A stretch of DNA of 64,000 nt from Bosea sp. AS-1 (GTDB lineage Bacteria; Pseudomonadota; Alphaproteobacteria; Rhizobiales; Beijerinckiaceae): positions 2,700,501 to 2,764,500 of the forward strand of contig NZ_CP022372.1 in assembly GCF_002220095.1 (NCBI RefSeq), written 5' to 3'. Below the pieces are notes generated by a model that worked only from the letters and a program-made list of their open reading frames with translations, was not told where the DNA came from and did no database searches. Positions 56,754 through 64,000 of the stretch are shown piece after piece. The position numbers and the translations under genes were made by a program. Each line of letters begins with the position of its first letter. Within the stretch, counting starts at the first letter, position 1.

Positions 56754-57872
56754 ATGCCCCGATCGAACAGCCCGCAGCCCCATCTCCGTCTCGAGACGCT
56801 CGACGGCCTCCGGCTGCTTGCGGCGTTGTCCGTCGCGCTGTTCCATTTCGGCTTTCGCGGCCTGACGCTCGGCTACACGCAGACTTCGCTGCCGGCTTAT
56901 GAGGGCGTCCTGAAATACGGCTATCTCGGCGTGCAGCTCTTCTTTGTGATCAGTGGTTTCGTGATCGCCTACTCGGCCGAAGGGCGGACACCTTCGCAGT
57001 TCGCGATCGCCCGTTTCGCGCGGATCTATCCCACCTTCCTGCTGTGCATGACGCTGACCTTCGCCGTGGTCTCGGCTTTTGGTGCGCCATTCCTGCAGGC
57101 CGGTTTCGGGCAATGGGCGGCCAATCTGATCATCAAGCCCGAATTACTCGGGCAGCAGGCGATGGATGGCTCCTACTGGTCGATCTTCTACGAGGTGGTC
57201 TTCTATGGCTGGGTCTTTCTGCTGATGGTTGTCGGAGTGTTCCGGCGCGACCGCTATCCGGCCATCGTCATCGGCTGGCTGCTGCTCTCCGTCCTCGATC
57301 GCGCCTTCCTGTCCAGCGGGGTCATGCGTTATCTCCTCCTGACCGATCAGAGCGCCTTCTTCTGCGCCGGGCTCGTGCTCTATGCCGCCTTCCGGGATGG
57401 ATATACGCCGCGCAACCTCGCGCTTCTCGCGCTCAGCACGGGTGTCGCCGTCTATCAATCGCTCGATCTGGCGCAGTGGAACCGGGCGAATTACCACGTC
57501 GCCTATAGCGACATGGTCGTCGCCGCGTCCTGCGTCGCGATCGTCGCGGTCGTGGCCGGCGCCGTCAGGCTTCCGCGCGCGCCACTCCCGTCAGGCGTGA
57601 TGCTGGCGCTGGGCGGACTGACCTACCCCTTCTACCTGCTGCATCAGCACATCGGCTATGTCGCCTTCAACCGGCTCGGCGACGGGGTGTCGCCGCTTGC
57701 ATTGGTCGTGGCTGTGACGCTGACGTTGCTCATCCTGTCCTGCCTGATCTGGCGCTACCTTGAGCGTCCGGCGCAGAGCTGGACGAAATCGGTCCTGACG
57801 CGGGCAACCGCCAGGGGCGCCGCCTTGCTTGCAGCGAATAGGGCAAGGCCGCATGCGGGGATTGCCAACTGA
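56754..57872 (+). CDS. Acyltransferase 3 family membrane protein
   Basis: A 372-residue polytopic protein of the acyltransferase-3 (OafA/NodX-like) family, which O-acylates sugars or lipids at the inner membrane. Features: LRLETLDGLRLLAALSVALF with the conserved His in FHFGFRG, YLGVQLFFVISGFVIAYSAE, RFARIYPTFLLC, SYWSIFYEVVFYGWVFLLMV, and about ten membrane segments. No polysaccharide cluster is nearby to suggest a substrate. The ATG at 56754 fits the conserved start. Confidence 0.9.
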   Translation: MPRSNSPQPHLRLETLDGLRLLAALSVALFHFGFRGLTLGYTQTSLPAYEGVLKYGYLGVQLFFVISGFVIAYSAEGRTPSQFAIARFARIYPTFLLCMTLTFAVVSAFGAPFLQAGFGQWAANLIIKPELLGQQAMDGSYWSIFYEVVFYGWVFLLMVVGVFRRDRYPAIVIGWLLLSVLDRAFLSSGVMRYLLLTDQSAFFCAGLVLYAAFRDGYTPRNLALLALSTGVAVYQSLDLAQWNRANYHVAYSDMVVAASCVAIVAVVAGAVRLPRAPLPSGVMLALGGLTYPFYLLHQHIGYVAFNRLGDGVSPLALVVAVTLTLLILSCLIWRYLERPAQSWTKSVLTRATARGAALLAANRARPHAGIAN

Positions 57873-57954
57873 TCGCCGGCAGGATTTAGGCTCCGGCCCT
57901 CGGATCGTTCGGCCAGCCTGGCCGATGTGTCCATGAGGATCCGAACGTTTCGCG

Positions 57955-58926
57955 ATGGTCGACCTTCTCAGCATCTTCAATCTGGTCGCGCCCTTTTTCG
58001 GGCTGATCCTGCTCGGCTTCGTCATCGGCCGCTGGAAACAGTTGCCTGAGGAGGGTTTGGCCTGGCTGCAGTTCTTCCTGATCTATGTCGCGCTGCCGCC
58101 GCTGTTCTACCGGCTGATCGCCGACAAGCCGCTGAGCGAACTCGCCAACTGGAAGTTCATTCTCTGCACCACCACGGCGACATTCTGCGCCTTCTGCCTC
58201 TCCTTCGCGCTCGGGCTGAAGCATACGCATGGGAACATGCCGCAGGCCGTGATGCAGGGCGTCGCGGGCGCCTATTCCAATATCGGCTATATGGGGCCGC
58301 CGCTGATCCTGGCCGCGCTCGGCCCCGATGCCAGCGCACCGGTCGTGCTGATCTTCGTCTTCGACAACATCCTGCTGTTCTCGCTCGTGCCGTTCCTGAT
58401 GGCGCTGGCCGGCGTCGAGAAGAAGAGCGCTCTGGCGACGACGCGCGAGGTGGTCTGGCGCGTGCTCACCCATCCCTTCAACGTCGCGACGCTGGCCGGC
58501 GTGCTGGCGAGCTATTTCAAGGTCGAGCTGCCGATGGCGGTCGACCGCATGGTGCTCTGGCTCTCGCAGGCAGCGGCGCCCTGCGCGCTTTTCCTGCTCG
58601 GCGTCACCGTGGCGCTGAGGCCGATGAAGTCGATGCCGGGCGAGGTGCCGGGCCTCGTCGCGATCAAGCTCCTGCTGCATCCGCTGCTGGTCTGGCTGCT
58701 GCTGTTCGCCATCGGCGGCATTCCGGTGAACTGGATCTATGCGGCGATCATCATGGCTGCGCTGCCGCCGGCGCTGAACATCTTCGTCATCTCGACGCAG
58801 TACAAGGTCGGTGTCGAGCGTGCCTCGGCCTGCATCCTCGTCGGCACGATCGTGTCGATTATCACGCTGCCGGGCTTCCTGTGGCTGGTGAAGACAGGCA
58901 GGATAACGGCTGATCTCTTCCACTGA
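57955..58926 (+). CDS. AEC-family auxin-efflux-carrier-like transporter
   Basis: A 323-residue membrane protein with about ten segments in two five-helix halves, as in the AEC (auxin efflux carrier) family, which includes bacterial malonate, malate and pyruvate carriers. Notable: VAPFFGLILLGFVIGRWKQL, IYVALPPLFYRLI, GVAGAYSNIGYMGPPLILAA with the conserved N-x-G/P kink, and ALPPALNIFVISTQYKVGVE. The next gene, a CoA-transferase, starts nine bases after its stop, so a short-chain acid may be imported and activated; that link is inference. Confidence 0.9.
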   Translation: MVDLLSIFNLVAPFFGLILLGFVIGRWKQLPEEGLAWLQFFLIYVALPPLFYRLIADKPLSELANWKFILCTTTATFCAFCLSFALGLKHTHGNMPQAVMQGVAGAYSNIGYMGPPLILAALGPDASAPVVLIFVFDNILLFSLVPFLMALAGVEKKSALATTREVVWRVLTHPFNVATLAGVLASYFKVELPMAVDRMVLWLSQAAAPCALFLLGVTVALRPMKSMPGEVPGLVAIKLLLHPLLVWLLLFAIGGIPVNWIYAAIIMAALPPALNIFVISTQYKVGVERASACILVGTIVSIITLPGFLWLVKTGRITADLFH

Positions 58927-58934
58927 GGAAGCGC

Positions 58935-60056
58935 ATGCTGCCGCTCGACGACCTGCTGGTTCTTGATTTCTCGACATTGTTGCCGGGGCCGCTCGCCAGC
59001 CTGTTCCTGTCCGAGGCCGGCGCGCGCGTCGTCAAGCTCGAACGGCCGGGCGGGGAGGACATGCGCGGATTCCCGCCCCGCTTCGGCGAGACCGCGGCGC
59101 CTTTCGCCGTGCTCAACAGGGGGAAGCAGAGCGTCGAGATCGATCTGAAGGCGCGCGACGCGCTGGAGAGGCTGAAGCCGCTGATCGTTGAGGCCGATAT
59201 CCTGATCGAGCAGTTCCGTCCTGGCGTGATGGAGCGCCTCGGCTTCGGCTACGAGACGCTGAAGGCGCTCAACCCGCGCCTGATCTACTGTTCGATCAGC
59301 GGCTACGGCCAGGACGGGCCGCGCGCGCAGGAGGCCGGGCACGACATCAACTACCAGGCGATCGGCGGCCTGCTCGGCCAGTCGCTGCAGCGTGGCGCGC
59401 CGCCGCCTCTACCGCCGCCGCTCGTCGCCGACATTGCCGGCGGCACCATGCCGGCCGTGCTCAACATCCTGCTGGCGCTGCTGCAGCGCGGACGCAGCGG
59501 GCAGGGCTGCCATCTCGACATCGCCATGGCCGACGCCATGCCGACATTTGCCTGGTACGGGCTGGCACAGGGGCAGGCGACCGGCTCCTTTCCCGAGGGC
59601 GGCGAGGGGCTGCTGACGGGCGCGAGCCCGCGCTACGGCCTCTACGCTACTGCCGATGGCTGGTTCCTCGCCGTCGGCGCGCTGGAGCCGAAATTCTGGC
59701 AGGGTTTCTGCGACGGTATCAGCCTCGACGAGGCGTTGCGCGACGACCGCCGCAATCCGCAAGCGACACGGGCTGCCATCGCCGCGATCATCGCCGGCGA
59801 GAGCGCGGCACATTGGCGTGGCAGGCTGGAGCCGCTCGACTGCTGCTGCACCGTAGTCCGCACGCTGGAAGAGGCGATCTCCGACCCACATGTTGCGGCG
59901 CGCGGCCTGCTCGAGGCCCAGGCCGAGGAGCCCGGCGGCCGCCGCCTTGTCTCGACCCCCTTGCCGCTGGCCCCCGCATTCCGCACCCAGACGGCCGGCG
60001 TGCGTCGCGTCGCAGGGAGCGGTGCCGACACCGAAGCGGTGCTGGAGAAACGTTAG
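58935..60056 (+). CDS. CaiB/BaiF (family III) CoA-transferase
   Basis: A 373-residue class III CoA-transferase or acyl-CoA racemase. Motifs: LLPGPLASLFLSEAGARVVK, ERPGGEDMRGFPPRFGE, LNRGKQSVEIDLK, and QEAGHDINYQAIGGLLGQS, where the Asp of GHDINY corresponds to the catalytic Asp/His-region of alpha-methylacyl-CoA racemase-like members. It could be a racemase or CoA-transferase; the substrate is unknown. GAGGAA is six bases before the ATG. Co-directional with the AEC transporter nine bases upstream; its stop overlaps the stop of the convergent UbiH-like gene (TTAG). Confidence 0.87.
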   Translation: MLPLDDLLVLDFSTLLPGPLASLFLSEAGARVVKLERPGGEDMRGFPPRFGETAAPFAVLNRGKQSVEIDLKARDALERLKPLIVEADILIEQFRPGVMERLGFGYETLKALNPRLIYCSISGYGQDGPRAQEAGHDINYQAIGGLLGQSLQRGAPPPLPPPLVADIAGGTMPAVLNILLALLQRGRSGQGCHLDIAMADAMPTFAWYGLAQGQATGSFPEGGEGLLTGASPRYGLYATADGWFLAVGALEPKFWQGFCDGISLDEALRDDRRNPQATRAAIAAIIAGESAAHWRGRLEPLDCCCTVVRTLEEAISDPHVAARGLLEAQAEEPGGRRLVSTPLPLAPAFRTQTAGVRRVAGSGADTEAVLEKR

Positions 60057-61243
60057 ACGGCGCTGCGGCGCGTCTCCGCCCCGCCGGCCAGCCCTTGCCG
60101 CATCACGAAGCGCCGCAACGGCCCGATCCGCGACAGGGCCAGAAGTCCCGCGCCGCGCATCAGGTCGGCCGGCATCAGGTCGGTGAGGAGCGTGCGGTTG
60201 AGGGCATCGACGGCACCTGTCCGCAACCGGACATCGGTGCCGCGCGCGGCGTCATAGGCCGCCGTGACAGACTGAGCGCCCGGATCTTCCGTACCGATCA
60301 CCGCATCACGCAGCGCCGCGACGTCGCGCAGGCCGAGATTGAGACCCTGTGCCCCGATCGGCGGGAAGACATGCGCGGCCTCGCCGATCAGTGCCATGCG
60401 GCCGGCGGCAAAGCGGTCGACGGAAAGCCCGCCCATCGGGATGCGTCCGCGCGGCCCGGCGACGCGCATCGCGCCGAGCAGCGACTGTACCTGGCGTTCC
60501 ACACGATTGGCGAAGGCGGCATCGTCGAGGGCCGCCACGGCTTCCGCTTCCTCGGGCGCGAGCAGCCAGACCAACGAGGAGCGCCGGCCGGGCAGGGGGA
60601 CGAGCGTGCAGGGCCCCCGGCGGGTGTGGAATTCGGTCGAGGTCTCGCGGTGGTCGCGACGGTGTTCGAAGATGCCGGTCAGCGCGACCTGCGGATAACG
60701 CCAATCGCGGCTGGCGATGCCGGCGGCGGCGCGGACCTGAGAATTGCGGCCATCCGCGCCGACGATCAGCCGCGCCCTGAGCGGTGCGAAACCCTCGCCC
60801 GACAGCCTTACTGCGCCGTCCTCGGATTCGATCACACGGACGAGCCCCGGCAGCAGGCGCAGGCCCGGCCGTGCCCTGGCGGCGTCGGCCAAGGCTTCGG
60901 TCAGGTCGGCGTTCTCGATGTTCCAGCCGAAGGCGTCGAGCCCAATCTCGGAAGCGCGGAACTCGACGGGCGGCTGGCGGAACAGGCTGCCGCTGTCGTC
61001 GACGAGGCGCATCACGGCGAGCGGTGCGGCCTTCTCGATCAGCCCATCCTGAACGCCCAATTCGGCAAGCAGGCGCCAGGAGCTGTCGAGCAGAGCGACG
61101 GTGCGTCCGTCCCGAGGCGTCGCCAGCGGGCCGAGCAGGGCGACGCTGCGCCCCTCGGTCGCCAGAGCGAGGGCCGCGGCGAGCCCGACGGGGCCGGCTC
61201 CCACGATGGCGATATCGACCGGTTCGTCGGCGTACGTGCTCAT
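60053..61243 (-). CDS. UbiH/UbiF/Coq6-family FAD monooxygenase
   Basis: A 396-residue flavoprotein hydroxylase of the UbiH/VisC group, which hydroxylates the ubiquinone ring. It has the N-terminal dinucleotide loop IAIVGAGPVGLAAALALATE, the second FAD motif LIVGADGRNSQVRAAAGI, and ALIGEAAHVFPPIGAQGLNL, the third FAD motif. GEAAH replaces the more common GDAAH. The ATG has AAGGAGC directly upstream. Which ring position it would act on is unclear because alphaproteobacteria use different sets of such enzymes. Confidence 0.88.
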   Translation of the reverse strand: MSTYADEPVDIAIVGAGPVGLAAALALATEGRSVALLGPLATPRDGRTVALLDSSWRLLAELGVQDGLIEKAAPLAVMRLVDDSGSLFRQPPVEFRASEIGLDAFGWNIENADLTEALADAARARPGLRLLPGLVRVIESEDGAVRLSGEGFAPLRARLIVGADGRNSQVRAAAGIASRDWRYPQVALTGIFEHRRDHRETSTEFHTRRGPCTLVPLPGRRSSLVWLLAPEEAEAVAALDDAAFANRVERQVQSLLGAMRVAGPRGRIPMGGLSVDRFAAGRMALIGEAAHVFPPIGAQGLNLGLRDVAALRDAVIGTEDPGAQSVTAAYDAARGTDVRLRTGAVDALNRTLLTDLMPADLMRGAGLLALSRIGPLRRFVMRQGLAGGAETRRSAV

Positions 61244-61378
61244 GCTCCTTCGCTAGCCGATAGGCGGCGTTTTGGCCACGGGCCGCAAAGTCGCAAGGGG
61301 CGCCTTGCATTGCGCGAGGATGCTGCTTGCATGGGCGATGAACTATGCTGGAACCATTCATCGAGGGAGATGCTTCTC

Positions 61379-62353
61379 ATGGTCAAAGCCATTCGCGCGC
61401 ACAAGACCGGCGGTCCGGAAGTCCTGGTGTTCGAGGACGTCGCGCTGCCGCAGCCCGGGCCGGGCGAAATCCTCATCCGCAACCGCGCCATCGGCCTCAA
61501 TTTCATCGACACCTATTTCCGCTCGGGACTTTATCCCGCGCCGCAGCTGCCCTTCACCCTGGGCAACGAGAGTGCCGGCGACGTGCTGGCGGTCGGGCCG
61601 AACGTGACGGATTTCAAGGTCGGCGACCGGGTCGTCGTCGTCTCGACGCTCGGCGCCTATGCCGAGGAGCGCATCGTGCCGGCCGCCGCGGCCGTCTCGC
61701 TGCCAGAGGGCATTTCCTACGAGGCCGCCGCCAGCATGATGCTGAAGGGGCTGACCGCCGAGTACCTGCTGCACCGGACCTACAAGGTGAAGCCGGGCGA
61801 CACCATCCTGGTCCATGCGGCGGCTGGCGCCACCGGCCTGATTCTCTGCCAGTGGGGCAAGGCGCTGGGCGCGACCGTGATCGGCACGGCCGGCTCGAAG
61901 GAAAAGGTCGCACTGGCCAAGGCCAACGGCGCCGACCATGTCATCAACTACCGCGAGGAGGATTTCGTCGCACGGGTGAAGGAGATCACCGGCGGCGCGC
62001 TCTGCAACGTGGTCTATGACGGCGTCGGCAAGGACACCTTCATGAAGTCGCTCGACACGCTGAAGCCCTTCGGCCTGATGGTTTCCTTCGGCAATGCCTC
62101 CGGCGCCGTCGAATCCTTCAACCTCGGCATCCTGGCCAGCAAGGGCTCGCTCTATGTGACCCGCCCGACGCTAGTCACCCACACCGCAAAGCGCGAGACC
62201 ATAGTCGCGATGGCGAAGAACCTGTTCGACGCCGTGCTCTCCGGCAAGGTCAAGGTGCAGGTCAATGCCACCTTCCCGCTGAAGGACGCTGCCGAAGCTC
62301 ATCGCGCCCTGGAATCGCGCGGTACGACCGGCTCCACGGTTCTGATTCCCTGA
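61379..62353 (+). CDS. Zinc-independent quinone oxidoreductase (QOR-like)
   Basis: NADPH-dependent medium-chain oxidoreductase that reduces quinones, of the zinc-less QOR type. The 324-residue product has KTGGPEVLVFEDVALPQPGP, GLNFIDTYFRSGLYP, LGNESAGDVLAVGP, the nucleotide loop VHAAAGATGLILCQWGKALG and VTRPTLVTHTAKRE. The start ATG (61379) has GAGGGAGA eight bases upstream. It is divergent from the UbiH-like gene, both being quinone-related. A strong terminator follows. Confidence 0.93.
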   Translation: MVKAIRAHKTGGPEVLVFEDVALPQPGPGEILIRNRAIGLNFIDTYFRSGLYPAPQLPFTLGNESAGDVLAVGPNVTDFKVGDRVVVVSTLGAYAEERIVPAAAAVSLPEGISYEAAASMMLKGLTAEYLLHRTYKVKPGDTILVHAAAGATGLILCQWGKALGATVIGTAGSKEKVALAKANGADHVINYREEDFVARVKEITGGALCNVVYDGVGKDTFMKSLDTLKPFGLMVSFGNASGAVESFNLGILASKGSLYVTRPTLVTHTAKRETIVAMAKNLFDAVLSGKVKVQVNATFPLKDAAEAHRALESRGTTGSTVLIP

Positions 62354-62404
62354 CTCGCATCAGTCTCGGCAAATCCGAGCCCGATGTTCGGCAACGATCT
62401 CGTT

Positions 62405-62432
62405 ATGCGCCCGGTTTGCCGGGCGCATTTTT
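62405..62432 (+). terminator. Rho-independent terminator after the quinone oxidoreductase
   Basis: Perfect 10-bp stem ATGCGCCCGG/CCGGGCGCAT with a TTTG loop, followed by TTTT. The first unit of the 17-bp tandem repeat begins inside its T-run. Confidence 0.9.
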
Positions 62433-62463
62433 GTTGGGCACGTGAATTTGTTGGGCACGTGAA
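62431..62463 (+). repeat. 17-bp tandem duplication
   Basis: TTGTTGGGCACGTGAA occurs at 62431-62446 and again at 62448-62463, a period of 17 bases with CACGTG palindromes at the same phase. Possibly a recent slippage duplication. Confidence 0.8.
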
Positions 62464-62530
62464 CCTTTCGGCGAGATGCCGCGACGAATGAGCGCCAGCG
62501 CAATGCTGACGTTCATTCAGGACGACGGTC

Positions 62531-62857
62531 ATGTCGACCCGGTTTCAGGCAGTCATCTTTCTTCTGGGTATTGTAGGTCTTTCCGGCGTTGCGCTGGCAC
62601 AGCAACTCCGGGGATGGCGCACGCAAGGCCCGGTTCCCGCCGCCATTCTGAAAGGGGCCGAGCTGGGGCGGGTTCGCGTTCCCGGTCCCGTGCGGCTGCG
62701 CTACGCGGCGACGGATTGCGGTGCCGGCTTCTGCACCGAGCCGCCGAGGCAGGTCGGGCAGTCCGAGGTGGTCGCGGCCGCCGATGCCTGCAGCAGCCTC
62801 GGCCCGGCGCGCGACCGCAACGGCCGGCCGGTCCGCCGCCTCTGCACCTTCAATTGA
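62531..62857 (+). CDS. Small secreted protein, function unknown
   Basis: A 108-residue protein with a signal peptide (TRFQAVIFLLGIVGLSGVA, cleavage after ALAQ). The mature part has four Cys (TDCGAGFCTEPP, DACSSLG, RLCTFN at the C-terminus) that could form two disulfides. I do not recognise a family. It begins about 70 bases after the tandem repeat and is convergent with rimO, whose end is 13 bases away. Confidence 0.65.
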   Translation: MSTRFQAVIFLLGIVGLSGVALAQQLRGWRTQGPVPAAILKGAELGRVRVPGPVRLRYAATDCGAGFCTEPPRQVGQSEVVAAADACSSLGPARDRNGRPVRRLCTFN

Positions 62858-62869
62858 GAGCGGAACGCC

Positions 62870-64000
62870 TCAGACGGCGATGCCGTGGAGGTCGTAAGCG
62901 TCGGCACGCTCGATCTTCACGGTGACGATGTCGCCCGGCCGCAAGGGGCGCCGGCTCGCGATATAGACATTGCCGTCGATCTCGGGCGCGTCCCATTTCG
63001 AGCGGCCCTTGGCGACGGTTGGCCCAGCCTCGTCGATGATGACCGGGATGCGCTTGCCCACGCGACCCTTGACGATGCGGGCGGAAATCTCGGCCTGCGC
63101 CTTCATGAAGCGGTGCCAGCGGGCTTCCTTCTCCTCCTCGGGGACGAGGGCGAAGCCGAGGTCGTTGGCGGGAGCACCCTTCACCGGCTCGTATTTGAAG
63201 CAGCCGACACGCTCCAGCTTCGCTTCCTTCAGCCAGTCGAGCAGGATCTCCATGTCCTCCTCGGTCTCGCCGGGGAAACCGACGATGAAGGTCGAGCGGA
63301 TGGCGAGATCCGGACAGATCTCGCGCCATTTCCGGATTCGGTCGAGCGTGCGGTCCTGATGGGCCGGGCGCTTCATCGCCTTGAGCACGTTGGGCGAAGC
63401 GTGCTGGAAGGGGATGTCGAGATAGGGCAGGACGATCCCTTCCTGCATCAGGGGGATGACCTCGTCGACATGCGGATAGGGGTAGACGTAGTGCAGGCGC
63501 ACCCACATCCCCATCTGGCCCAGTTCGCGGGCGAGCTCGAAGAAGCGGGTGCGGACCTCGCGGTCCTTCCACATCGAGGGCGCATACTTGATGTCGAGCC
63601 CGTAGGCGCTGGTGTCCTGCGAGATCACCAGCAGTTCCTTGACGCCGGCCTTGGCCAGCTTCTCGGCCTCGCGCAGCACATCGCCGATCGGCCGCGAGAC
63701 GAGGTCGCCGCGCAGCTTCGGGATGATGCAGAAGGTGCAGCGATTGTTGCAACCCTCTGAAATCTTGAGATAGGCATAGTGCCGTGGCGTCAGCTTCACG
63801 CCCTGGTCCGGCACGAGATCGATGAAGGGGTCGTGCTTCGGCGGTACGGCCTGATGGACGGCCGAGACGACGCTCTCATAGGCCTGCGGGCCGGTGATCG
63901 CGAGCACGTTCGGAAAGGCGTCGCGGATCTGCTCCGGCTCGGCGCCCATGCAGCCGGTGACGATGACCTTGCCGTTCTCGGCCATGGCCGAACCGATCGC
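62870..64000 (-). CDS. rimO: RimO, ribosomal protein S12 methylthiotransferase (5' end outside)
   Basis: Radical-SAM enzyme that beta-methylthiolates an Asp of ribosomal protein S12. The last 376 residues are in the window. The frame stays open to base 64000, so the start is to the right. The radical-SAM cluster is [20 protein letters not shown] (C-x3-C-x2-C), preceded by [17 protein letters not shown] from the UPF0004 domain, and followed by [38 protein letters not shown], and a C-terminal TRAM domain ([20 protein letters not shown]). RimO is preferred over MiaB from the SQDTSAYG and [10 protein letters not shown] segments. Confidence 0.95.
   Translation of the reverse strand, partial: AIGSAMAENGKVIVTGCMGAEPEQIRDAFPNVLAITGPQAYESVVSAVHQAVPPKHDPFIDLVPDQGVKLTPRHYAYLKISEGCNNRCTFCIIPKLRGDLVSRPIGDVLREAEKLAKAGVKELLVISQDTSAYGLDIKYAPSMWKDREVRTRFFELARELGQMGMWVRLHYVYPYPHVDEVIPLMQEGIVLPYLDIPFQHASPNVLKAMKRPAHQDRTLDRIRKWREICPDLAIRSTFIVGFPGETEEDMEILLDWLKEAKLERVGCFKYEPVKGAPANDLGFALVPEEEKEARWHRFMKAQAEISARIVKGRVGKRIPVIIDEAGPTVAKGRSKWDAPEIDGNVYIASRRPLRPGDIVTVKIERADAYDLHGIAV

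Noticed and set aside
60053..60056. Frameshift or fusion between the CoA-transferase and the UbiH-like gene
   Set aside because: The genes are convergent; the four-base TTAG is simply two overlapping stop codons on opposite strands.

Overview
The window is 64 kb of GC-rich chromosome from an alphaproteobacterium, most likely order Hyphomicrobiales (Rhizobiales); a Bosea-like genus is my best guess but the sequence alone does not fix it. The support is: an lptF/pepA-holC divergon, the rpsB-tsf-pyrH-frr-uppS-cdsA-dxr-rseP-bamA-lpxD-fabZ-lpxA-lpxI-lpxB order with LpxI instead of LpxH, the trpG-trpD-trpC-moaC-moeA-lexA order, an alphaproteobacterial LexA box of the GTTC-N7-GTTC type, an invasion-associated locus B protein, and recurring palindromic intergenic elements. 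Genes are dense, with many 1-4 base stop/start overlaps. I see no rRNA, tRNA, CRISPR array, prophage or transposase.

Layout. 1-4.4 kb: the start of lptF (leftward), then pepA, holC and a run of small exported proteins. 4.4-13.4 kb: an ABC-F ATPase (leftward), a chemoreceptor, coaD, proS and the lolC-lolD lipoprotein exporter. 13.4-20.7 kb: dnaE, a Tat-exported nicotinamidase, a YafY/WYL regulator with a VOC protein, a leftward diguanylate cyclase and a small secreted protein closed by a strong terminator. 20.9-36.4 kb: the translation/envelope superoperon from rpsB to lpxB, interrupted by a leftward VOC gene between pyrH and frr. 36.5-42.8 kb: gltA and gltX leftward, comEC rightward, lexA leftward with its own LexA-controlled promoter. 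42.8-48.5 kb: moeA, moaC, trpC, trpD, trpG and an aldo/keto reductase, all leftward. 48.5-53.9 kb: a HerA-like ATPase, two small secreted proteins, a degenerate AMP-ligase-like protein and an orphan YejA-type solute-binding protein, all leftward. 53.9-64 kb: ialB, hspQ, a malyl-CoA-lyase-like gene, an acyltransferase, an AEC transporter, a CaiB/BaiF CoA-transferase, a UbiH-family monooxygenase, a quinone oxidoreductase, a small secreted protein and the C-terminal part of rimO.

How the genes work together. The central superoperon couples translation (S2, EF-Ts, RRF), UMP kinase, isoprenoid and phospholipid precursors (dxr, uppS, cdsA), outer-membrane protein assembly (rseP, bamA) and lipid A synthesis (lpxD, fabZ, lpxA, lpxI, lpxB). 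lptF, lolC and lolD add LPS and lipoprotein transport. The 42-47 kb block combines tryptophan and molybdopterin synthesis and ends at the SOS repressor.

No complete new defence or mobile system is evident. The most unusual items are non-coding or degenerate: a roughly 170-bp structured inverted-repeat element upstream of trpG; inverted repeats placed over the ribosome-binding/start regions of trpG and of the aldo/keto reductase; a three-copy palindromic repeat family; an AMP-ligase-like protein that appears to have lost its nucleotide-binding loop and sits beside an orphan solute-binding protein; a stand-alone HerA-like ATPase; and a C-terminal extension on ribosomal protein S2.
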